NCBI GenBank assembly: GCA_910574455.1
Contig: CAJSYZ010000004.1
Span: 3,854,599-3,918,598, forward strand
From: Trichaptum fuscoviolaceum
Lineage: Eukaryota > Basidiomycota > Agaricomycetes > Hymenochaetales > Trichaptaceae
Direction: 5' to 3'
DNA: 64,000 nt
In this document: positions 11,196 through 23,037 of the stretch, piece after piece
How positions within the stretch are numbered: position 1 is the stretch's first letter
Layout: each line of letters begins with the position of its first letter
Program-made: the position numbers and the translations under genes
The notes under the pieces: generated by a model
The model's input: only the letters and a program-made list of their open reading frames with translations
Database searches by the model: none
Told to the model about the DNA's origin: nothing

Positions 11196-12986
11196 AATGA
11201 ATGGCAGGTCTACTGGAGCGAATGAAGGAGGAGGAGAGGATCTCAAGGTCTGCCAGAAGGCTTTCAAGGAAAGGGCAGTTGAACTGGTTGTATCAAGGCC
11301 ATTGTATGTACATTCTTATACTTTTAACCTGCAGCTCGGAAAATTGAAGAAAAGCTTCCTGTTGGACGAAAGCACCACACAGAAATAGCCTAGGCCGAAG
11401 CGCTCAAGCGACAGTCGGTGAGAAGAACGAATTAGAAGGCGGCTGCTCTGTCGGGCGCATTCATTACTTATACAATGACATTGGATAACATCAAGACATC
11501 CCTGACGGCGGCAGGTCTTGCATATTATTCATTTCATTTTGAGTTCACAACTTTTAGTAAGATTTTGCAGGGTTCCAAAACCGCGACTTCTGGGTATAGT
11601 ACATTCAAGTTGCTGTATACGTAGTCTGCCGAAGTGTAGAAAGGCGAAGCAGTCCACGTATTTAAGTTGCGTGAATTGGATAGCATATGATGGACCGCAG
11701 TTGAGGAACAAAAAGCTAAGTTTGTAATGGGAGAGGCGCAGAATCACTGGCAATCGATGATGTGAGGGTAGTATGAAAGTAATTAGCGGGTCCGGTACCG
11801 ATTCATTGAAGTATATTTAGACAGGGTCGATCACGGACAAAAGCAGACGAAGTTCGGCAAAAGTTTGTCCTCCTGATCTACACGCCACCATCATTACAAA
11901 CACAACCACTCACACTACCGACGTTGCTATGGATGCGTAAATGGATGCTGCCCAGGACCTCCAGGACATCAAATCCCTGAATCCACCCCATGAGAACAGA
12001 AAAAACTTACCATTAGTTCCCAAACAGCAACATCAATCAGATTAGACAGATCGGCAGATGTCCTGTCGATGTCAATGTACAATGGCAAAACCTCTATCCG
12101 GCTTTCCCAGCAGTCAAAGTTTGTTTGCGGCGCCGTAGGGCGGGAACTCTGCCAATGCACCATAGGCGACCATTAGATAGTGATGCTCATAGTAGGTGGC
12201 GCGAGGTTGAAGATCAGGCACTCCTCACTGGCAGGCCCTGTCACGATTCTACGCGATCCCACGTCAGAAGTCCGATTGCTTCTGAAAGATCGGGTACAAT
12301 ATGCCAGTCGATTTCTTAGCCATATACAGATAGTATGACATACAGGTATGTATTCTGAACAATTATGCCACTCAGGTATAGCAAATCTTCGCGTTCACGT
12401 AGTACGCTGTCACTTCACTTGATTATCAACACTGAGTGCATCATTTATGAAGTGGATAATGAATCATTCACACAGAGCAAGAGAATATACCAAGCATGTA
12501 TGTACAGTACTATGTACCGTAAAGGTCGGAGGCACCATCATCGACTCCGAGTCTTCATTGGTAATTTACAGCAGAAATTACATGTAAATCTTTTCGGGAT
12601 ACTCGTGCTGCCAGTGTGCCGATGATCCGGAGTTTGCCGGAATTTCTCTGCCGGTCGTAATTTGAGAACGAAAAAAAGTTCTTTCAATCGATTCAGATGC
12701 TCAACGAATAAGAGAAAACGGGCTATATATGCCGCAATCATATATCTTACGACATAGCAGCATCATGAAGGTGTCAACATGTCGAGTCTTGTCTATCACA
12801 ACAAGTCACAAAGATGATGCATTACTACTACTATTCCACTTCCAGTCCATTGTCCATTCTAGTATCTACAGTCACGGAAAGGAGAAAAAAAGCACCGAAA
12901 GCAATTATAAGGGGTTATTTGAAGGAACAGCTCATGTGTCATGTATCAATCTAATATGTACGATCGGAGGTAGAGGGTACCTTCCA
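11196..12986. other. Intergenic region
   Basis: Short frames only. One minus-strand frame (12163 down to 11969) is followed by a consensus donor (GTAAGT at about 12012) and a possible acceptor 40 bp later, so a small or relic gene may exist at 11890-12200. No domain could be recognised and no start supported. The plus frame 12729-13079 runs over the end of GDB1 on the other strand and is treated as a shadow. Confidence 0.4.
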
Positions 12987-15900
12987 TCACTGCGTGTTGA
13001 TTTTCTGAACTTCCTCGAGGAAGTCAAGTATCGTGCTTGCGCTCCAGGCTTGTGTGTTGCAGGAATCAGGACAATATGAACCATTCTCATTTGTGAGTTC
13101 AGGTAGTCCTCTCCACGGATCGCCTTGAATGTGTTGCCTTACGGCCAAGAGGTGATTATGTAGAAGGTGTAGCGTTTCATCCTTGTCCTAAAGACAATTG
13201 TGAGCGCGCGTTACGGTATGGAAAAAAAGGAACCGCCGGGAGGGACGGATACATATCGACGAAATCAGAATCATACGCTCACCTCATGTCCGTCCTTGGA
13301 AAGGCCGTCAAATAGAAGGTACGCCCGTAAAAAGTAGCCAAGTGGCCACCCCCATTCTGGACCTTGATGGTAGTTCCAACCCTTCGCAATTGCTGCGTCA
13401 TTGGAGTCATTAGAATTGTCATAATTTGGACGATATTGTGAATCCATTGGGTCCAGGGTCTTCATCCCCAGTGGACTGCGAAGTACTTTGTCAGCAAGCT
13501 TCAATGCATGGAGGGCATGCGTCGATTCAAATATCTCAGGTGCTACGACCATCGCAATTGGGAAGTTGCAGCGCAACTGGTAGTCAGACCATTCCCTACC
13601 AGATCCTGACCCATATACATCTTTGTATATGCCCCGACGATTGACAAGACTCGGGTCCAGATGATAATTGGCATCGGCCGCGGGATCTGTCATGTAGTAA
13701 TGTTAGTCCCACAGACTGCGGTTGAAGTTTACCCGTTACTCACCGACTGGAACGTAATAGTAAGTTTCGAAGTTGGTCTTCAAGAGGAAAAACCACTCTT
13801 TGTACGTGACAAGCCTTCGTCGTCCATCAACTACATCGTACATTAATAAACCATGGGCGGCAATCGGACGACTGCGACTGAATACACGTACTGTCCGCTT
13901 GCACACCCTTGTGGGGGAACTTCCCAGACCGTGAAAGCTCGTCCAACCATCGCAATGTACTTGCCTGCAATCCAGTGATCTCAATGGGCGCTCCATCGCG
14001 TGGTGTTCCTGGAATGCCCTTCGTACCAGCCTTCTCTGATTCGCCCATTTTGTCCATCCAAGTACCGCAATTATATCTATTCCCTCCCAAGATGAAGCCG
14101 GTCGACCAGTCAACTCGGATGTTGATGTTGAAACCTTCATCCCGCATCTGCATATCAAGATTAGGTCCGGCATTGTACTCTCTGAAATGAATGCCATCCG
14201 CGTGTCGCTGCAAAATCTCCTGGATGATGTCCGCAATGGTACTCGAGTAAGCGTAGGCCTTGGGATCGTTCCAAGCAACATAAGCATCATCCTTAGGGAA
14301 CCGTCGCTTCACTGATTCCGATAACAGCGAAATACCGTCCGGAGCCATCTTCACATAATCTTGAATATTTTGTAGCATCCACCATGGTGAATCACGAGAG
14401 TTATATCTCGGATTGCGAACGGAGTCCAGCAGATTTGGAATTAAGCCATGTTTTAAAGTCGACGCGAAGGCTAATATATGCTTTCTCGCTCCTTCGTAGT
14501 TGCCGGTCGTTAAGAAGAGACCACGGAGAGAAATGAACACATCTCTCCCCCACGTCCTGGCCCAGCCCGCTGCGAAGTGGGGTAAACCGGCAGCCAAAGA
14601 TGGAACAGGCTTTCCGGGGTCTAATGACGCCGACTTTACAAGGCCGTACATTTGTATAGAACAAAGAGCCAGGTCATGAGTGAGATCATGCCCACTGGTG
14701 ATGAAGCCAGAGCATTGCTCTATAGCTGCTTTGCGGCAGGCCTTGTACGCGGTGGAGATAATAATAGCAAAGTATTTGGGGCGCAAGAAAGGAGGCAAGG
14801 TAACCCTCACTCTATCGAAACGATCTTTGAACCACTTAGCAGGAAGAGAAAGACGAGGTAAATCCTTCGAATGCCTGGCGATGAATTAATAAATATAGTA
14901 GTAGATGAGGGGCTGGGCAAATACCGAAGCAAGCGGCCGTGAACATAGTCAAATGCCCAAGTGCCTTGTCTCAAGTTCTCACATAGTGCATGTCCAAGAT
15001 CATTGTACATCATAATGCGACGAAGTGGATGCATCCATCCCTCCAGTCCGCAATACGTGAGTTTACCCATCCCCGGTATGTTATAAGCACCGATCTCTCC
15101 GGACGTGGCGTCCATTTCTTCGCCTTCTGCGCGATGCAAAACAACGTTGAGATCGACAAAATCGAGGTCCGCAAATGCGTCATCAGCTCTCGAAGCGCAG
15201 AAAGCATCGAGGTCCGTCTCAATGCCTTCCAACTGCGTTTCGAAAACCATTACGCTTCCCGGAGGGAAGAAATCCGGAACAACGATATCGGAGTAAGGCC
15301 CTTCGTGGTCAGTCCCCTCTACTGGAACAACTGGCTCAATGTCCACGAGAGACGAAGGCAAGCCCCTGATGAGCTCTATTTCATCTTTGACTTCGTAAGA
15401 TGTGATATTGATCGTTGATCCTAGAATGAACTTTGCCTTCGTTCTACGCAACTTAATCGGGTTAACTACACATAACACAAAAACAATTCAGTTTGAATTT
15501 GGGACGTAGAATAATTGAACATACTCCATCCTCTGTCTTTACTTCCCTTGGTGCTTGAAAATGCAGTATGAGCAACGAGAAGAAAGCCCTTCTGTGTAGC
15601 AGGTTGCACACGATGCATGACGATATACTGTACACTTTTGTTTAGTGAGATGATATCATTCGAATGGTTTGGACTCACATCATTTTCCTGGTGAACATGA
15701 CCCTCACTAAATCCCTCCAGCGTCATTTCAGTGTGTAAGTGGTTTAAAAGCCGTTTAACTCTCCCAATCCCACTCTCGCTCCCAACCTCGTACTTCCTGG
15801 TCTCGCTAACGAGATTCAGGAGCTTAGGATACAAATCATCAAAGCCCTTGACAGAACCAATGGCTGAGAACGAGAACGTCACGAGAGCACCTGTTGAAAG

Positions 15901-18605
15901 CGCATCTTCAGCTGTACGCTTATGCATCGGGGACTCGTTGTCGTGAGTGAGATCGTAGAAAAGGGCATGTGGAGTTGATCCTTGCAACGGAGTGACGAGA
16001 CATGGCCGGCTTGGTCCTTTGCCTGTGGGCGAAGGAAGCTCTTCTGCACTCGTCAGGCATGCACCATCCATAGAGCCTATAAATTGATTCAATACGATGT
16101 CATGACCTAAACGAAAGATGAATACTCACCTAATGGTTTTCCGACCCCAAACCTGTACAATAACCTGGACATCTCCTTCGGGTCATAACCATTGTATGCC
16201 TCCCGTATCAGACTATTGATACCCAGCCGACTGACGAAATGTGTGTCTGTCTCCTCACTTCCAGTAAAAAGCTCAGCGCAAACGTATAGATCTGGATTGA
16301 CGACACGAGCTGAATCGAGGAGTGCAACTCCCACATGTAATGGTGTGGAATGGCAATTGTCGATACGGAACCCGTCAAATGTGGCAGCGAGGTCTTCAAC
16401 ATATTTCTTCATGTGCTCCCAAAGCCACGGGTTGTCCTCCGGTCCACTACCGTAACGGAGCTTGACACAGTCACCCCAAACGATGACTTCTCGACGAAGG
16501 TAGGACTTTGATGGAGACATGGCAAAGTTTTGCAAAGGATCTGCATCCCAGATCCATCCATTGTTGGCTACTGATCGTGCACGTGAATCATGTTTGTCGG
16601 TCTTGAGTCTAGTGAAGTAAGTCTCGACAAGGGGCATTCTAGAGATTAGGGAAGGAAATCGAAGAGTCAGACATCTATGAAATAATGAGAGATAAGAAAG
16701 AGCAGCCTTACTCTTCGGTAATCTCGCCCAACTTCGGTCCATTGTCAGCGAGACGAGTGTAGGTAAGACGGTTTTTAATGTTTTCCAACGCCACCCGAGT
16801 ATCCTCCTCCCATTCCTTGTAAAGGGGGACGTTCAAAACGTCTACTACTCTCACCCAGGCTTCAATTAGAGCATCTTCATCTTCGATCTCTTTGAACGCA
16901 GCCTTGATCAAGCTCGCAGCAACTTGAGGTTTCACGCTAACAGAAAATCGCGAATGGAACTTCTTAGACTCGTCCAGCTCCCCGGATGTCCTTATAACAT
17001 TAGCAAGGTCGACAACGTTCTTTCCGGCAAGATTTACCCCTTCCCAGATTGGCGCATCAGTGAGGGCAGCTTTGACATCCGTTCGTTCTTTTGCAACATC
17101 CAAAACGTAGTATTGCCACAGGTTGTGCGATTTCAATTCCTCGTGGAACATGCCGATTAGAGCATCAACGTCTGCTTGAGAAGTGACTATTGTAGGTAAA
17201 CCTCTTGCTTTCAGCGACTTTGAGAATTCAATTATTGCATCATCAATTTCGAGAGCAGGTGTGAGATGGGGACTGTTCAGAGGACTATAACCTATCCGCA
17301 AGATGTCAAAACACTGAAAAGGAAAGACAAATATGCGCTTACCAGCTTCAGGATGTTCAAGTAACCATTCGCTGTTGTTGGCAGTATGGTTCAGCACTAC
17401 ATCCGTGAGGCTCAATAATCCAAATTCCTCCTTAGCTATCTTCAGTGTCTCCTTCACGAGCTCTAGCCCCTCTTCATCTGTCCCTTTCCAATTAGGGCCG
17501 AAGAGCTCGTTATCGTACGCCATCTGATCAGCGATAGAATAGGGACTCTGACTTTCTCCGCGTTGTTGGAGAGGTGTGTAATGCAGCATATTGTATCCCC
17601 TTTCCATCGCCTCTTGAAAGTGAGGCTTCCATTGACTGAGCGGTCCCATCCACTTCGAAACAACAGTCAGGATCGCAAGCCCGTCCAGAGCAACATCCAC
17701 GAATTCCTCTTGAATAGCACCACCGCCGGACAAGACGGGGAGAGGAGCGGATTCTTTGGAGAGAATCGGAGCTCGCTTCCTCGCCCGGAGTGCCGGATCG
17801 ATGTTAAAGTAGCCTTCCCGGCCCTTCACACGTTCACCCTCACTTTCACCGTCGTATTCAACCCAGTAGATGAAGGCACCCGCATGAGAGATAGGGAGGT
17901 TAACGTGAATAGGTTTGGATATGTCTGTCGGGAGCCTAGCGAGTAGATGAGTTGCGGGAAGCGAGAGAGGTTTGAATTAATCATAGACTATATGCGGTAT
18001 GCAACCAAACGTCGTACCTCCGCTCAGCAAACCGGTTACGGTCGAATTTCCCTCCATCGATGGGGAAATTGGTCTTGAATACTCCATTTTTGGAAGCCGG
18101 AGTTCCCGCTTCCAAGCTAACACGTAGGACGTACGGGACATAAGCGGGCGGGAGGCGAATATACTACGAGAGTGTGGCGAAAGTTAGCATGACAGAATTG
18201 AGCGACGACGACGACGACGACGAAGGGGCAGAACGAGAAGCTATTGGAGCTCACCGATTTGTCCTTGCTGGGACCGCCATCCGGGTCCAACTTCAGCTCA
18301 TATACTTGGATTGGAGTACCTTTCTTAGCCACCGACTCAAAGAACTCGATACCCTCGTCAGCTGGAGTCTTGGGCGTTTTCGGTGTTTTAGGAGACAGTT
18401 TTCCGTTATTCTCTCGAGTAAAGGTCTGTGTTGGGATGTCGATGGTAGGTGTCGCCACCCGACCGTCGCTCCCCCCACTCCTTAATGAAGTGCCCTGCGA
18501 TGCCACTGGCGCAGCTTTCCTCGGGTTCTTTCCATGAGCAACAGCGGACGCAACAGCCTCCACCTTCTCTGGCTTGCTCATCGTCGTGAATGTCGAGCTT
18601 AGCAA
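12987..18605 (-). CDS. GDB1: Glycogen debranching enzyme
   Basis: Twelve exons: complement(join(12987..13187, 13283..13686, 13744..13830, 13907..14874, 14925..15465, 15525..15627, 15679..16076, 16130..16638, 16712..17291, 17343..17935, 18018..18163, 18255..18605)), giving 1,626 residues; every junction is in phase. This cytosolic enzyme removes glycogen branch points with a 4-alpha-glucanotransferase (GH13-like) half followed by an amylo-1,6-glucosidase (GH133) half. The transferase half shows LTDVVLNHTANNSEWL, the nucleophile Asp in GFRIDNCHS (about residue 533) and Glu in CAELFTGSEE (about 562). The glucosidase half shows WARTWGRDVFISLRG, DGAPIEITGLQASTL and the Glu of GPEWGWPLGYF. An N-terminal extension of about 110 residues is Ser/Thr/Pro/Lys-rich (KTPKTPKTP) and probably disordered. 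ATG 18581 is an alternative start. The gene is divergent from PAT1. Confidence 0.92.
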
Positions 18606-19492
18606 CGTTGATGTTCAGGATGGAGGAAGAGAGGAAGAGAGGAAGAGGGAGTTATTGAGGCTAAGATGAAGGCAGAAGGGAGACGCGTCTAAATACAACA
18701 TATACTTCAAGTTGGGCGCGACGTCATACTACCATAGTAATATTCAATATAATCGTGGGAAATTACGAACGTCAAAGGCCAGTGATCGTTGAGTGTCCTG
18801 GGCGTCTGACACATATTCTTCTTTTCAAAAAAGTCTTCAGTGAATATTGAATTGAGACATAAGAATGTCTACCTGATTCTCGTCTATCTCTGAAGAAATA
18901 GAGCTACATGAGCAAATTGTTCATCAAACTCCCGATTTTATTCATATCTATATCCTGCGTGAGCCGCATGTTGTAATTGCGGTAGTTGTCCGTTTCTTCT
19001 AAGATACGATTGTGCAACTTCACGTTGCAGTCATTTACTATACTTTCTACATATACTAGTACTAGTACTAGTGAGAGAATGAGTAAACTGAGAATATCAA
19101 AATATGTCAATTGTAAGAGCTTTTCAACTTGAAAAGTCCTTTGCCGGGTGCCGAACAATTTGTTACCCAAATTTATAAAAATGAGGCCTCTTTCACTACC
19201 AAGCCTTCTGTAGTATCAATGGCCCTACATTATATGCATCTGCATCAATAGTTCGAGGAAACTGTTGTGGAAGCCACCGGTCATCATGTATCGAGTCTAT
19301 CTCCGAGTCATGGAGGGTGTAAGACGTACATAATACTACCCTAATATGGCTGCAGTGCACAACTTGAAAAGAATATGTGAGCAGCATAACTTACACCTTC
19401 CGTAGACACATTCACTCTAACTTCCCAAAAATCTAAATCCGGAGGGCATCCAGAGCTAACGTCTACCCGTGCATGCTCAACGCTGGGCATAT
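18606..19492. promoter_or_regulatory. Divergent GDB1/PAT1 intergenic region
   Basis: An 887-bp region holds both promoters and no credible gene. A triple ACTAGT run (about 19053-19072) of the palindromic class lies in its middle. Small minus-strand frames at 18904-19170 and 19196-19387 show no family features. Confidence 0.5.
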
Positions 19493-22400
19493 ATGGCGTT
19501 CTTCGGGTTCGACAACAGTAATTTCGAAGAAGAGAAGCGGAAGTTTCTCGCGGGTGATCTCAGAGAGGACGAGGACATCGCTGTGTACAACTGGGGAGCG
19601 GATGACTACGATGGCTTGGGAAATGCACTTCAGGAGGGCGGCGACGAGCTGAATGATGAGACTTTTGGTGGATCAGGGCCTGTTGGTGAGTGGCAAGTGG
19701 GTTGATGTGATACCCTTTTGAACACAAATACTTTATAGGCAAAGATTTTGACTTTGCTTCTCATACTCTCCCGGAGCACGAGACGAAGCAGACTGTCATT
19801 ACAGAGCGTGTTCAGGATGGACCGTCGACTGAACCATCAAGATCAAGTCAACAAGGTGACTACTTTCTACTCGCTGTCGACGCAATGAGGCCTGACATCT
19901 ATGCACAAGCAACGACGAAGTCACATGAATCAATTTGGAACGACAAATCATTAGCTTCCTTTATACGCCCTGCACACTCAGCAGCTGCAGATAGTCCTGA
20001 CACGCTCGTATCTTCAGCAGCCCGGCCTCGAATCACAGCGTCTGAGACTTCTGGATCTCTACATCAAGAGCAAGCACCTGCGCAGATATCGGGTACGATC
20101 AATTATGCGGCTCCGGGTGTACGCACTTTGCAGGAGATCGAAGCAGAAATGCGGGCGCAGGCACAACGCGCTCGTGCACAGCAGGCTCAACAACGGGCTC
20201 TTCAGGCCAAACAGCTTCAAGAGCAACAGACTATGACATCTCAGCAGCAAGCTCATCAGCAAGCCAAGCCCCCGCGCATGCGATCGCAGTCGCCATTTGC
20301 AAGAATAGCGCAAGGCGCTAGAGCAGACTCGCCGAGTATTGCCTATCAACAGCAGCTTGCAGAACAGCAGGAACGTTTGCGCATGGAAGAGCTGGAACGT
20401 CAGCTTCTTGAACAGCAGTTCTTCACTCAGCAAGCCGAACAACGTGAGCTTTACCTGCTTCAACAGGCGCAGGCGCAGGTGCAGGCCCGTCAGCAATTAC
20501 TCCGTCAACAACAACAGCTACAGCAGCAACACCATCACGGTGCTTTACCACCACGCCTAGATCCATTGCACCAGCGCATCTCATCTCTGGGAAACTCCCA
20601 ATTCCCCTCTCGCGAAGATGTTGAACTACTACTCCGACAAGAACAAGCTCGGCACCTCGTGGCCAGTGTTGACTTGCCGGCAGAGGTCTTGCGCAGGCAG
20701 CAGTCACCTATGCGGCACAGCGCCTCCCAGCATCAAATGAGAGCTGCGTATGCTAACCAAATACCTCAGCAAGGCAGTCCAGCCATTGGCTTGAGCGCAA
20801 GTCCAGGCCCTACTCAGGCAGACATTGCGCAAGTTCAAATGCAGCAAAGGTTACTTGCACAAATGGCTCAACAGGAGTTCTCCGGAATGACCAGCGCCAC
20901 TCTGCTCAATGGGCAAAACTTAGCACTGAGTGGTATGAGCCTGAAGAACCAAGAAGCCATCCGAGCAGAGGCCATGAAAAAAATCATGGAGGCTGAAAAA
21001 CAGGAAGGGAAGCGGAGACGAAAGGCGGCTAAGATTAATCATATGGTATATTGAATTCATCTCGGTTTGACAGAACTTCTATCATTATCAGATGCTCATA
21101 CGGGTACTTCTAGAGCCGCTACAATGACCTGATGACGCAGTCCGACAAGGATTTCATCACACGCATCCAGGTATCCCAGCTTGTCACTTCCGATCCGTAC
21201 AACGAGGATTTTTATGCTCAAGTGTATGGTTCGCTTCTCCGCACCCGCTTGGGCATTACTGCTGGAGAGGAGCGAGTCCTCAAGTTTGGATCCGGTGAAG
21301 GTGTTGGCCTTGGATTAAGTCAGCGCGGCGGCAACAGACGACCCAATGCTATGCAAAGGATGGAAGCTCAAGTCGAAAGGATTGTCAACAACGCAAGGCA
21401 GCGGGAGAAGGAAAAAGGGCTTCACGGTATGCGAAATATATGAGGCAAGTTTTTCGCAAAAGAACACATATTGACTCTTGGTGCATAATTAGCTATACAC
21501 AGTCTGCAAGGTGCGCTTGGAAAGACAGCAGGCCGCAGTTACAAGGCCGCCCCTCGTCAGCTTTTGCAAGTCGATTCGAATGGGACGACAGATCCAACTC
21601 ATCCCCATGGACATATCTCGAAGGACGACGCAAAAGAGAACGCTGCCGGTGCCGCTAAAGAGGCGGCGCAGAGGTTGGGTGCTCACACTGAGGTGAGCTC
21701 TTGAGCACTTTCTTAAGAAGAGTCTCTGATGATTCAGTTCAATTGAAGGCGGACGGACCGATCAAACGTGATCCTCTGACACACAAGGAGACACTTGTAA
21801 TCTTGGAGAAGCTGTATGACATTCTCTTGAAAGTTGAACAGCTGCGTCGAGAACAACCTCCTCCTGAGGATGAAAAGGACACTCAGCAATGGTTCGTCGT
21901 GTGTTCTTTTTTCAGTTAATCGTCCACTTACACGGGATCGTTTTCAGGGATGCAGAATATGCTCACGAAGTGCAGACTCTTTGGGACGGCCTCATGATAA
22001 TGGTTCCACTCGAGACCTGTGATCCCCATCCTTTCATTTCACTCATGATTCCTGCAAAGGGCAAGCGTCTCCTCCCACGCCTTACACGTCACTTAAGTCA
22101 CCAACAAGTGCTCACTCTCCTTACTCTTATCGTCGCATGCTTCTCCCAGTTGGATGTCGTCAAAAATGCTGCCTTGCTCGATTCACAAGACGACACTCCA
22201 GAGCGGATTGAGGTTGACAAGCAGACCCAAATATTCTTATCTTCTGTTTTACAGGGAATCTTGCCGGTCATCGCGAAAGCGAGCCTGAGGCTACTCGCGG
22301 GCATGTTGAGTCTCCTTATGAACCGATGTGATATCCTTACCGTTATTATTTCGAGGGTGAGTACGGCCCTTCCCGATAAACTATCTACTGACTATCTTAT

Positions 22401-22915
22401 CACAGCCTGGTTTGTCGTTGCTTACTGCCTTCCTGAGCCGAGTCGAGGTGATTAAATCCGATATGATGGCGGGTACAATAGAACAAGACGAAACTCCATC
22501 AGAAGAAGATCTTTTGCAATGGTAAGCCGCAATGATACTTCTCATCGAATTTCCGTCCTTAACATTTTGTAGGCAAAATGTCTACGACATACTCTTTCAC
22601 ACCCTCGCTCCCCATCTACTCACACTCTTCCCCTCGTCACGTTCCCCGTCTCTTAGAGACCCAACTGGTGTCACCACCGTCGATACCGATCTCCTTGATC
22701 AGCCCGTGTGGAAATTCCTCGCCACTATCGCTTTGCAAGCGAGCAACGAGCAACAACAGTTCCTTGTCTCCTCACTACGGGAAAAAATACTCGACAATGT
22801 CTTAGCAGTTAACAAAGGCTTCGTCGCTGATGAAAACGAACAGAGCTTGAAAATCACCAACGTCAATATATTTTTACATGCGCTTGGGCTGGATAGTTCG
22901 CAGATCACGTTGTAG
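19493..22915 (+). CDS. PAT1: PAT1, mRNA decapping activator and P-body scaffold
   Basis: Exons: 19493..19685, 19739..21045, 21114..21426, 21493..about 21692, about 21718-21738..21891, 21948..22356, 22406..22521, 22573..22915. Pat1 links deadenylated mRNA, the Lsm1-7 ring and Dcp2 decapping in P-bodies. The start MAFFGFDNSNFEEEK is the conserved Pat1 N-terminal motif. A long Gln/Ala-rich region (about residues 160-400) is low complexity, as in other fungal Pat1 proteins. SRYNDLMTQSDKDFITRIQV and LVTSDPYNEDFYAQVY mark the conserved middle part. The C-terminal helical repeat domain (from WDAEYAHEVQTLWDG to the end) is complete. The junction between exons 4 and 5 is unresolved: the strong donor at 21693 and nearby acceptors do not give the right phase, and a donor at 21679 with acceptor 21737 is one alternative. 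Confidence 0.85.
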
Positions 22916-23037
22916 TCCTTGTTTCTCTGTGTTTTCGCAAGTTTTATGTCTGTTTGTCATATTCCCCAGTTTCTTTCTGTCGTCATTCCTCTCCAAATCA
23001 AAGCGAGCAACAGGTGTTATTGTGCAAGCGCACTATA

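Noticed and set aside
12729..13079. 116-codon plus-strand frame
   Set aside because: It overlaps the last exon of GDB1 on the other strand and lacks any family feature.
19856..19910. Possible extra intron in PAT1 after SRSSQQ
   Set aside because: The frame stays open and in phase through it; the candidate donor GTGACT is weak, so the sequence was kept as coding with low certainty.
20059..20707. Leu-rich minus-strand frames opposite PAT1
   Set aside because: They are antisense readings of the CAG/GCA-rich Gln region.
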